A stretch of DNA of 40,266 nucleotides from an uncultured Ruminobacter sp. (lineage in GTDB: Bacteria; Pseudomonadota; Gammaproteobacteria; Enterobacterales; Succinivibrionaceae): assembly GCA_902776415.1 (NCBI GenBank), contig CACYPY010000011.1:1-40266 (forward strand). Reading direction: 5' to 3'. The notes below the pieces were generated by a model that saw only the letters and a list, made by a program, of their open reading frames with translations, ran no database searches and had not been told where the DNA came from. Below are positions 33,468-40,266 of the stretch, piece by piece. Numbering within the stretch: the first letter of the stretch is position 1; the number at the start of each line of letters is the position of its first letter. A program made the position numbers and the translations under genes.

Positions 33468-35441
33468 ATGTTTACAGACAAGCTCCGCGAAGGGTCAACA
33501 GGGCCTGTCGCAAAGTTTTTATTCATTATTATCATGGTATCGTTTGCCATTGCCGGTGTTGGCACCTACCTTGCACCGAAAATCGATCTTAACCCGGCAA
33601 AGGTTAACGGGAGATCCATTACCGGCGGTGAACTGGAGCAGCAGTTCCGGGTTGAAAAAAACAGACTGGAAAGACAGCTGGGCAATTCCTTCCGGGAGCA
33701 GGCCCGGGATCCCGCATTCAACGCCGCTCTCAGAAAGCAGACTCTGGAAAGAATGATTACCGACCAGGTGGTTTCCGACCATATCTACAATTCCGGCGTG
33801 GTGGTTTCCGATGACCTGGTGAAGACCAGAATCCGCGAGATGCCGGAGTTTCAGGTGAACGGCAAATTCAGTGATGCCCAGTTCAAGAAGGTGCTGAGCC
33901 TGGCCGGATATCCTTCTCCTTTGTACTTTTCGGAAGCTCTCAAGGGAGATATTGCCAAGGAGATTTATCTCAAGACGGCATTTGACAGCGGCTTCGCTCT
34001 TCCGGATGATGTGGCGGTGATTGCCAGAATTCAGACTCAGGAGAGAACCTTCTGGAAGATTGACATGGCCCTGGACTCCTACAAGAAGAACCAGACCGCC
34101 TCCGATGCCGAGATCAAGGCCTATTATGATGCGCACAGCAAGGATTTTCTGCTGCCGGAAAAGGTTAAGGTATCCTATATCTACATTACCTCGGGCGATT
34201 TCGTAAATGATGTGAAGTACACCGACGAGGATCTTAAGAAGTTCTTCAACCTGCATGCCGAGCTTTATACCATTCCTGAAAAACGCACGGTTTCTCATAT
34301 CCTCATTACAGGTGATGATGCGGAGACAAAGATCGCCGGGGTGGCGGAGGAGCTTAAGAACGGCGCATCCTTCGAAGAACTGGCCAAAAAGTATTCCGAG
34401 GATCCTGCCAGCCGTGAAAAGGGCGGGAGCCTTCCGGCATTCTCTCAGGGAGTAATGGATTCCTCCTTTGAAAAGGCCGCCTTTGCCCTGGAAAACAAAG
34501 GGGATGTTTCCGAACCGGTTAATACCCAGTTCGGCTGGCATCTTATTCGTCTTGACGGCATTGAGCCGGGGCACGGGGCCGATTTCGATCAGGTGAAGAA
34601 TGATGTTATCGAGCAGTACACCAAGGTTCAGAGCCGGGAACTCTACATGGACAAGAAGCAGATCATTGCCGATACCAGCTTTGAAAATCCTGATTCCCTG
34701 GAGGCCGCCATGCTGGCAGCCAATGCCGCCAGGGAGGAAGGCGGTGAGATGTCAAAATCTGTAAAGATTAAGACCAGTGACTTCATTTCCAGCGGTGACA
34801 AGGATGCCGTTTTCCCGCTTAATCAGCCGGAAGTGCAGCGGGTGATGTTCCAGAATGATATCCGGGACGGTTCGGTTAACTCCGATGTTGTCGAACTTGG
34901 GGACAATGCCATGGTGGTGTTGCATGTGGAAGGCTACAAGGAGCCTTTGCCCAAGCCTCTGAAGGATGTGATGAACGAGGTGAGGGATGCCGTTATCGCT
35001 TCCAAGGCCGAAGAGGCTTCCGGCAGCACACTGAAGGCGGTTACCGAAAGTCTGGCAAAGAGCGAATCCATTGAGAAGTTTGTCAGCGACGGTCTTATCG
35101 TGCTGTCAGATCCTGTTACCATCAGCCGTATCAGGACTGGCAATGTCAATGCCGAGGTGGCCGGAAATGTTTTTGCCATGCCGGTTCCCGAAAAGGGCAA
35201 TGTAACCTTCAAGTCGTTTACCGGAACAGGAGGCAGCTATATTCTGGTGCTTACTGATGTAACGGATCCGAAACTTCCGGAGGATTCTGCCAGAGACAGC
35301 TTCCTTAACAATCAGATCTACAATTTCCGCTATGGCGAGGACAATCAGATTGTCATCGATTCTTCCCGTGCCGAATCTGATATTGAATACAATCAGAACC
35401 GGGAATTCCTGAAGAGCCAGGAGGAGCTTAATAACGGCTGA
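33468..35441 (+). CDS. ppiD: PpiD, periplasmic folding chaperone anchored in the inner membrane
   Basis: PpiD helps newly exported proteins fold as they leave the Sec translocon. The 657-residue protein (E. coli 623) has a short cytoplasmic start, a membrane segment at about 15-35 (FLFIIIMVSFAIAGVGTYL), a SurA-like helical N domain that includes NRLERQLG, and one parvulin-type domain at about 270-363 (RTVSHILIT to FGWHLIRL). The parvulin domain keeps the family outline but PpiD members usually have little isomerase activity. I chose the ATG at 33468, which matches the start of other PpiD proteins and has GGAG upstream, over an in-frame TTG/ATG stretch 10 codons earlier. It ends the lon-hupB-ppiD row; no neighbouring gene overlaps it. 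Confidence 0.93.
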   Translation: MFTDKLREGSTGPVAKFLFIIIMVSFAIAGVGTYLAPKIDLNPAKVNGRSITGGELEQQFRVEKNRLERQLGNSFREQARDPAFNAALRKQTLERMITDQVVSDHIYNSGVVVSDDLVKTRIREMPEFQVNGKFSDAQFKKVLSLAGYPSPLYFSEALKGDIAKEIYLKTAFDSGFALPDDVAVIARIQTQERTFWKIDMALDSYKKNQTASDAEIKAYYDAHSKDFLLPEKVKVSYIYITSGDFVNDVKYTDEDLKKFFNLHAELYTIPEKRTVSHILITGDDAETKIAGVAEELKNGASFEELAKKYSEDPASREKGGSLPAFSQGVMDSSFEKAAFALENKGDVSEPVNTQFGWHLIRLDGIEPGHGADFDQVKNDVIEQYTKVQSRELYMDKKQIIADTSFENPDSLEAAMLAANAAREEGGEMSKSVKIKTSDFISSGDKDAVFPLNQPEVQRVMFQNDIRDGSVNSDVVELGDNAMVVLHVEGYKEPLPKPLKDVMNEVRDAVIASKAEEASGSTLKAVTESLAKSESIEKFVSDGLIVLSDPVTISRIRTGNVNAEVAGNVFAMPVPEKGNVTFKSFTGTGGSYILVLTDVTDPKLPEDSARDSFLNNQIYNFRYGEDNQIVIDSSRAESDIEYNQNREFLKSQEELNNG

Positions 35442-35646
35442 TAACCGTTGTGTTCCGTACAAGGCAAAATCTCCGGAGAGGTGACTTTTCGGGGATTTTT
35501 GGTTTTATGGTCAGTGGAAATGGAGTACTTTTGTTCCTTTTCAACCGTTCTTTTTCGGCGGTTTACCCATCGTTATTATGAAAGAAAGGGACGGCGGGAC
35601 CGGCCCTCAAGCCTCATTAAAAACGTGGTCGCCACTGGCCCTGGTG

Positions 35647-35850
35647 TTAGTTCAAAACCCTTCGGAAGCTTTGAACGCCCGAGGTCTCTATCTCCTTTGG
35701 GGTGACTCTCACGCTTATGTCCAGCTTCTCCTGGGACTTGCCTACAACTAAAGTGATCCCATAAATCGGGTAGCAAGTCTGACAGGTTGAAGATAAGTCA
35801 GAACTTCCTGCCGGAGCAGATTCAGGGAGCAGATATGAGTCGCTGGACAA
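35647..35850 (-). pseudogene. Possible C-terminal remnant of a gene
   Basis: The last 45 codons of this minus-strand frame read like genuine protein (GITLVVGKSQEKLDISV, then VTPKEIETSGVQSFRRVLN before the stop), while the start region does not. It could be the end of a lost gene, perhaps of a transposase. I recognise no family. Confidence 0.3.
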
Positions 35851-36034
35851 GGGAACAGATTGCCATCATAGGTAAGAATCCGCACGTTTTGAAATTTTCC
35901 GAGAAGAATGTGTATCAGGCAGTGGTGTTTCTACATAGAAATTTGATGATTTTCGGAATGAAAAGCAGATTTTTGACAATGCGGTCAGGATATTTGAAGA
36001 GATTGATCGTATCCTGAAGGCGATTGGAGAATAA
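35835..36034 (+). pseudogene. Possible frameshifted HTH/transposase OrfA-like remnant
   Basis: AGGGAG lies just before an ATG at 35835. The frame begins MSRWTREQIAIIGKNPHV and KFSEKN, which recalls the start of helix-turn-helix OrfA proteins of IS3-type elements, and runs to 36017. In a different frame, 35939-36034 encodes DDFRNEKQIFDNAVRIF and EEIDRILKAIGE, clearly more protein-like than the original frame at that point, so a frameshift near 35935 is likely. No terminal inverted repeats or partner gene were found. Confidence 0.35.
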
Positions 36035-36212
36035 GAAAATAATCACCGTTGCACGAACAACCGTGTTTCAAGATGGTGTCGGAAGGTTTGGCTTTTTCGG
36101 TATGTCCCAAAACAGTGTAAAAATACGGTAAACGGAATGCCCCGTGATTCGGAGCATTCAGAAATACAGGTTCATCTCATGAATACCGGGGAACTCTGGT
36201 TACCGTTTTTCG

Positions 36213-36980
36213 TCATTCAATGGGAACGGAACGCTGCCAGACTACGGATCCGGTGGCCAGCGACATGATCCTGAGAATTGCCACCGGCTTTTCTCTTTGG
36301 ATCATGGTCTGTCCCGAAATTATATAGTCAACGTTCTGAGCCTTTGCCAGTCTGACAAGAAATGCGCTGGAGGCCTGTCCCTGCTGAGCGCGCATCTTCT
36401 TTTCAAGCTGGGAGCTCATGATGTTATAGCGTCCGGAGGATGAAAGCTCGTCCTTGAGGATCGCCGTGAGGGATGGTCCCTTGTAGCAGATTCCCTTACC
36501 GGCAGAGAAACCGTTTACCAAAGTCAGGTTCGGCTGTTTTGGCTGGTAGGCGTTGATGGCCAGCCGGGCCAGACTGCGCACGGCATTCTGAATGGCAGGA
36601 GCGTTATCGGCACAGCTTGCCACCGGCTTTTCGTAAACAGGTTCCCAGGGCGCGGGCTTTTCAGGTGAAAGTTCACGAGGTCCTTCGGGAGGAGTTTCGG
36701 GGCTTCTGCTGACATTGATAACCTCAGGTTCCGCAGGAGCCTCTCTGACATTTGAAGGCGATTCCGCTCTCGGGGCGTTTGGTTTCGGTTTCTGAGGTCT
36801 GGCCGGAGTTCCCTGGTTTCGGCGGTTCTGCTGTCTTCTGTCGTGATGGGAATATACCTCCGGAGAATCGGCTCTCTTCCCGTCATCATTGCTGCTGAAA
36901 GCGTCCATCAGGTTGCATCCGGAAAGCATCGTAATGGCCCCGGCCGCAACGACGGATATGATAGCCTGGTTCAGTTTCAT
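36213..36980 (-). CDS. lpoB: LpoB-like outer-membrane lipoprotein, penicillin-binding protein activator
   Basis: LpoB reaches through peptidoglycan from the outer membrane and stimulates PBP1b. The 255-residue precursor has a signal peptide with lipobox LSGC (Cys22), a disordered Pro/Arg/Glu-rich linker (about 30-120), long enough to span the periplasm, and a globular C-terminal domain (about 125-255) of the LpoB type: GPSLTAILKDELSSSGRYN, SAFLVRLAKAQNVDYIISG and a closing TGSVVWQRSVPIE strand. The gene follows hinT with a 4-base ATGA overlap; in E. coli ycfM (lpoB) lies next to ycfL and hinT, which supports the assignment. The residue after the lipid Cys is Asn, consistent with outer-membrane sorting. 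Confidence 0.85.
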   Translation of the reverse strand: MKLNQAIISVVAAGAITMLSGCNLMDAFSSNDDGKRADSPEVYSHHDRRQQNRRNQGTPARPQKPKPNAPRAESPSNVREAPAEPEVINVSRSPETPPEGPRELSPEKPAPWEPVYEKPVASCADNAPAIQNAVRSLARLAINAYQPKQPNLTLVNGFSAGKGICYKGPSLTAILKDELSSSGRYNIMSSQLEKKMRAQQGQASSAFLVRLAKAQNVDYIISGQTMIQREKPVAILRIMSLATGSVVWQRSVPIE

Positions 36981-37345
36981 CTGGATTCTGCCTTTGTCAG
37001 GAAACCGCCGATGCCAAGGGGTTCTCCGCCTATAAGGTGCAGATGAATATGCGGCACGGCCTGACCGCCGTGTTCGCCGACGTTGAAAATCAGACGGTAA
37101 CCGTCAGCGGCAATTCCCAGCTGTTCGGCCATCTTTTTTGCGGTGAGAACCAGTTTGCCTATCAGAAGCGCATCACCATCTTCAAGATCGTTAACTGACG
37201 CGATGGCCCGGGTCGGAACAACAAGAAGGTGCACCCTGGCCCGGGGATTGATATCCGCGAATACAGTGACATCATCATCCTGATATTTGATATCAGCCGG
37301 GATTTCGTGATTAATGATTTTGGTGAAAAGAGTTTCTTCTGCCAT
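36977..37345 (-). CDS. hinT: HinT, HIT-family purine nucleoside phosphoramidase
   Basis: HinT hydrolyses adenosine phosphoramidates. The 122-residue protein begins MAEETLFTKI, nearly as in E. coli, and has the histidine triad HIHLH with His99, His101 and His103, preceded by EHGGQAVP. An in-frame ATG two codons upstream is too close to the GGAG ribosome binding site (2 bases), whereas the ATG at 37345 is 8 bases away, so I use 37345. It forms a two-gene unit with lpoB and is transcribed from an extended -10 promoter at 37382. The gene opposite is ycfH. Confidence 0.96.
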   Translation of the reverse strand: MAEETLFTKIINHEIPADIKYQDDDVTVFADINPRARVHLLVVPTRAIASVNDLEDGDALLIGKLVLTAKKMAEQLGIAADGYRLIFNVGEHGGQAVPHIHLHLIGGEPLGIGGFLTKAESR

Positions 37346-37381
37346 GTTCATGACTCCTCTAAAAACTGCCGCAGTGATTTC

Positions 37382-37390
37382 ATTATAGCA
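37382..37390 (-). promoter_or_regulatory. Extended -10 promoter for hinT-lpoB
   Basis: On the minus strand TGC immediately precedes a perfect TATAAT (TATAAT 37382-37387, TGC 37388-37390), the extended -10 form that can work without a good -35 element. It lies 37 bases before the hinT ATG. Confidence 0.65.
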
Positions 37391-37528
37391 TTTTTGCAGG
37401 GCATTGCCTTCAGGGGGATAAACGGTACCGGAAAAGGAGGTTTTTGTGGCGGAGTAAGTTTTAATCAGGTTCTCTCAGGCCTTCCTTGTAAGAGAGAAGC
37501 GTCAGTGCTGTGTGGATTTGTTATTCCT

Positions 37529-37557
37529 GTCACAAAAAATGTTCCGTGGTGTAAAAT
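37529..37557 (+). promoter_or_regulatory. Candidate promoter for ycfH
   Basis: GTCACA (37529-37534) and TAAAAT (37552-37557) are separated by 17 bases, 50 bases before the ycfH ATG. The -10 is good and the -35 moderate. Confidence 0.5.
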
Positions 37558-37606
37558 ATCCCCGTTTTTTAACCGGAGTTTTGTTGCCGGACAGGGGAAT
37601 TTGCAA

Positions 37607-38395
37607 ATGTTTTTAGTTGACTCGCACTGTCATCTTGACAGTCTGGATTATGAGAATCTTTTTCAGGGACCGGATGAGGTGCTCAGAAGAGCCCATGAGG
37701 CCGGAGTAACCCACCTGCTGTGTCCGGGAGTGGATTTTGAAAGCTTTCCCCGCATGTACGACATGATAAAGGAGCTTCCCCATGTCTGGGGAGCCGCCGC
37801 CATGCATCCGGAGAATATCACCCCTGACAACAGGGACTGGAAGGATGAGGTTCTTGAGGAATTTCTGTCCCGGGACAAAATTGTGGCCGTGGGCGAAACC
37901 GGACTGGATTTTGTGTGCACCCCGGAAACCAGAGACATTCAGGAGGAGAGCTTTGCCAGGCAGGCGGTGATTGCCGAAAAGATGAAGAAGCCCCTGATCA
38001 TCCATGCCAGGGGATCCGCCGCCAGATGCCTGGACATTCTGAACGGCGTGAACTGCCGGGATGCCGGCGGGGTAATGCATTGCTACTGTGATACCGTTGA
38101 GGTGGCCAGAAGATCCCTGGACATGGGGCTTTTTATTTCAATATCCGGAATTGTCACCTTCAACAAGGGAGAAAATGTGCGGGAAGTCTGCCGCTATGTT
38201 CCCCTGGATCGGATGCTGGTGGAAACGGACAGTCCCTATCTTGCCCCGGTTCCGAAGCGCGGGAAACCCAATGAGCCGGCATTTGTCTCCTATACCGCAA
38301 AGGCGGTGGCCGAATTAAAGGGAGTGACCTATGAAACACTGTGCAACACGGTTTCCCGGAATTTTGAGGAATGCTTCAGGGTAACTCTGGACTGA
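37607..38395 (+). CDS. ycfH: TatD-family metal-dependent hydrolase YcfH
   Basis: TatD-family proteins are metal-dependent deoxyribonucleases or hydrolases with a TIM-barrel fold; the substrate of YcfH is not firmly known. The 262-residue product matches E. coli YcfH closely from the first residue (MFLVDSHCHLD) to the last motif (LLVETDSPYLAPVP-like sequence). Metal ligands are visible: His7 and His9, Glu97 (VGETGLD), the His of IIHARG, the His of GVMHCY and the Asp of ETDSPY. GGGGA precedes the ATG; an upstream continuation of the frame has no support. In E. coli ycfH and hinT are close neighbours too. It is divergent from hinT and followed by a gap of about 110 bases. Confidence 0.93.
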   Translation: MFLVDSHCHLDSLDYENLFQGPDEVLRRAHEAGVTHLLCPGVDFESFPRMYDMIKELPHVWGAAAMHPENITPDNRDWKDEVLEEFLSRDKIVAVGETGLDFVCTPETRDIQEESFARQAVIAEKMKKPLIIHARGSAARCLDILNGVNCRDAGGVMHCYCDTVEVARRSLDMGLFISISGIVTFNKGENVREVCRYVPLDRMLVETDSPYLAPVPKRGKPNEPAFVSYTAKAVAELKGVTYETLCNTVSRNFEECFRVTLD

Positions 38396-38505
38396 ATTTC
38401 CGAATAATAAAGGCGGAGATCCGTTCTGAAAAGGGCTCCGTCGTTGTCCGGTTATTCCAGGCGCAGCGTTTGTTCTTCTCCGGAAGTGTCAGGATGGTGT
38501 CAGTA

Positions 38506-40131
38506 TCAGTAATAGCCGGCCTCTTCAAAATCCTCCCTGATGATGGGATCTTCGATCATTTCCCCGATGACAAGATTGCTGGCTATGGTGTCGATCTGTT
38601 CCCGTGAGACTTCGGATTCAGTTCCTACCAGTTCTTTAACAACAAGATCAATGTCAGTCTTTTTGGTGAGAAGGAGATAGTCTCTCGCGGTGATTTCCCC
38701 GCCCATTTCGAATCTCTCGAGGATTTTCTGAATTTCGGGAGAGCCTTCGGAAGACGGTTCGGAGGAAGTTTCGGCATCATCGGAATTACTGTCGGAGACA
38801 GCGTCTGTACCGGGGACACCGTTTCTGTCAGCGGCATTACAGGTTCGGGCATTGGTAACCGGGGTTTCGGAATCTGTTTCCGAAGTGCCGGTACTTTTTT
38901 CCGGTGCGGTGAGGGCCTCCTCATCTCCTGCGGTTTCAGAAGTGGCGCAAACTGTCTCCGGTTTGGATGTGCCGGTGCTTTCGGGAACAATCCCGGAATC
39001 TTCACCTTTGGTTGATGAGGTTCCCTTTGTGCTTTCAGGCGCTGCGGCATTTTCGGAGGCATTCCGGTTACTGCCGGCGCTTTCGGCTGAACCGTAAAAT
39101 AATTCCAGAACCAGTTCCGGAAATTTTCCGGGATGGCTCAGGATGAAGGATACCACGGCATTTCTGTTCCGTCCGTCATTGATTTCCGAAAGGGCTTTGT
39201 CAAAGCCTTTATGCAGTTTTGAGACCTCGTCGGTCAGGGTAAAAGACCGAATCTTCATACTGTCAATTTTGTGAATGTATGAGGAATGCCGGATGTTTTT
39301 ATTGAGCTCGTAATAGGCACGGACATGTCTTTTGACGGGAAACTTTTCAGTATTGAAGCGTTTGAAGAAATGTCCTACCAGCCAGTCAAAATGATGAAGA
39401 AGCTTCGTGTCATTGATTTTTCTGTAGTAAGAAAGCCAGCCCAGCTGTTTCTCGTCCACTTTCACTCCGGCGCAAAGGAGGGAGATTTTTGTTTGGAATT
39501 CAAACGAGAGGGAGCATCTGGCGGATGCAGACATTTTGGGATCTGCCAGCAGATCCGCGTACTTCCGGAACATTTTTTCGAGAGCCTCTTCATGCTTGAG
39601 AACCGAGGATTTTCTTACCGTGATCTGTTTGCCATCGAACACGTAGCCCAGGTACTGCAAATGTCCGGAAAGGTCGCCGTCTTCATCCTTTTCGTGATTT
39701 ATTTCGAGTTTCAGAGCGTTCATGTCCCTGTCGATGGCGTCTTTGACTTTTTGGAAGCTGTCGGGCTCGCAAAGCACCAGAATATCATCCACATAGCGGA
39801 AAAAAGTAATACCCGGATATGCGGAATACTTCCTGTCAAAATCCGACAGAAATATTTCCGCCAGAAGTCCGGAGCAGGAAAGACCTTCGGGGATTCCGAA
39901 TTCCTGTTTGGCACGGGATCTGTCGCTCTTCTTTGATTCCGGATCGTATGAATCAGTGGTAACGAGTTTTTGAAAAAGGTCGAGAACCATACGGTCGTGA
40001 ATTTTTTCCTGAAGCTTCCGGAACAGAATTTTATGGTCTATGGTTCCGAAAAATGTTGTGATGTCCAGCTTGAAAAATCTGGTATGGGAGTTCTTTTTTC
40101 TGATGAAACTGTTTATTACCAGATTTGGCAT
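38506..40131 (-). CDS. Reverse transcriptase with low-complexity linker and C-terminal domain, N-terminally truncated
   Basis: A 541-residue reading frame with a reverse-transcriptase palm: FFKLDITTFFGTIDH (first catalytic Asp23), GIPEGLSCSGLLAEIFLSDF, and YVDD at residues 113-116 in FFRYVDDILVL, then LEINHEKD and YLGY. Residues 180-340 form a thumb-like helical domain (GWLSYYRKINDTKLLHHFD), residues about 345-470 are Ser/Thr/Glu-rich low-complexity sequence, and the last 70 residues form a separate small domain. The outline resembles the unknown-group/abortive-infection or DRT class rather than group II introns (no maturase or HNH domain). The usual 100 or more residues of fingers before the first Asp are missing. 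The frame stays open for 23 codons upstream (to an in-frame TGA at 40201-40203) with sensible protein sequence but no ATG. Truncation or a frameshift is likely. Confidence 0.8.
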   Translation of the reverse strand: MPNLVINSFIRKKNSHTRFFKLDITTFFGTIDHKILFRKLQEKIHDRMVLDLFQKLVTTDSYDPESKKSDRSRAKQEFGIPEGLSCSGLLAEIFLSDFDRKYSAYPGITFFRYVDDILVLCEPDSFQKVKDAIDRDMNALKLEINHEKDEDGDLSGHLQYLGYVFDGKQITVRKSSVLKHEEALEKMFRKYADLLADPKMSASARCSLSFEFQTKISLLCAGVKVDEKQLGWLSYYRKINDTKLLHHFDWLVGHFFKRFNTEKFPVKRHVRAYYELNKNIRHSSYIHKIDSMKIRSFTLTDEVSKLHKGFDKALSEINDGRNRNAVVSFILSHPGKFPELVLELFYGSAESAGSNRNASENAAAPESTKGTSSTKGEDSGIVPESTGTSKPETVCATSETAGDEEALTAPEKSTGTSETDSETPVTNARTCNAADRNGVPGTDAVSDSNSDDAETSSEPSSEGSPEIQKILERFEMGGEITARDYLLLTKKTDIDLVVKELVGTESEVSREQIDTIASNLVIGEMIEDPIIREDFEEAGYY

Positions 40132-40266
40132 GAGAGGCCTGGTTTCATCAGGAAAGGCATGCTTGAGTGCAGTGCAAAAAGTCAGTTCCTGACAGACAAA
40201 TCAGAATCATTAATGGTACTTTACAAACATTAATTAATCAGTATTAATTAACAAATTATGTAAAAT
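40132..40266. other. AT-rich end of the window upstream of the reverse transcriptase
   Basis: Bases 40204-40266 are very AT-rich and contain two copies of TTAATTAA (40230-40237 and 40244-40251), with several stops in all minus-strand frames. This may hold the promoter or a template-RNA gene for the reverse transcriptase, or the scar of a deletion; the window ends here. Confidence 0.4.

Larger units (their letters stand above)
35442..36212. other. Gene-poor region with apparent coding debris
   Basis: 770 bases between ppiD and lpoB in which no intact gene is visible. It holds a minus-strand frame of protein-like sequence (35647-35850), a plus-strand frame with a good ribosome binding site (35835-36017) and a second plus-strand fragment in another frame (35939-36034). 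The rest (36035-36212) has no recognisable content. The pattern suggests decayed mobile or accessory genes. Confidence 0.45.

Noticed and set aside
38506..40131. A group II intron encoded protein
   Set aside because: No maturase (domain X) or HNH motif is visible after the palm and thumb; the C-terminal part is a low-complexity linker and small domain.

Overview
The window looks like chromosomal DNA of a gammaproteobacterium. It carries the tig-clpP-clpX ... lon-hupB-ppiD order typical of that class, a hinT-lpoB pair and a close ycfH homologue. The divergence of the proteins and the dense use of TCC, GGA and CCG codons would suit an anaerobic Succinivibrionaceae-type (Aeromonadales) host, but that family assignment is an inference.

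Layout. 1-7.6 kb: pykF (minus strand); a large PD-(D/E)XK nuclease-like protein of the DUF1887/Card1 type with an apparently dead second half; metE (minus strand); and a Sel1-repeat protein with a C-terminal J-domain. 7.6-11.7 kb: tig, clpP and clpX, with a good promoter and a strongly structured leader before tig. 11.7-29.5 kb: a block that interrupts the usual clpX-lon junction. It starts with an MmcQ/YjbR-type protein, a small Cys-rich membrane protein (minus strand) and a repeat-rich intergenic stretch. A ten-gene operon follows (13760-29492) behind a near-consensus sigma70 promoter. 29.6-35.4 kb: lon (with an unusual N-terminal domain), hupB and ppiD. 35.4-36.2 kb: apparent gene debris. 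36.2-38.4 kb: lpoB and hinT (minus strand) and ycfH (plus strand). 38.5-40.2 kb: a reverse transcriptase, apparently truncated at its N-terminus.

The ten-gene operon is the most interesting part. In order it encodes a SrfA-like single-pass membrane protein, SrfB (actin/Hsp70-fold ATPase motifs), SrfC (GTPase-like P-loop protein), a tail-anchored protein, a MotA/TolQ/ExbB-type proton-channel protein with a long helical cytoplasmic tail (the architecture of ZorA), two large soluble proteins I do not recognise, a MotB/OmpA-type peptidoglycan-binding stator protein (like ZorB), and two more tail-anchored proteins. Most junctions overlap by 4 to 8 bases or are nearly contiguous, so it is probably one transcriptional unit. 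My reading is an ion-driven, peptidoglycan-anchored inner-membrane motor coupled to the SrfABC nucleotide-driven module. Its biological role (envelope function, toxin or effector delivery, or phage defence) cannot be decided from sequence.

The rest is mostly housekeeping: glycolysis (pykF), methionine synthesis (metE), protein folding and quality control (tig, clpPX, lon, ppiD, J-protein), nucleoid structure (hupB) and peptidoglycan synthase activation (lpoB). The DUF1887-type nuclease, the Srf/stator operon and the reverse transcriptase are the accessory-looking elements.
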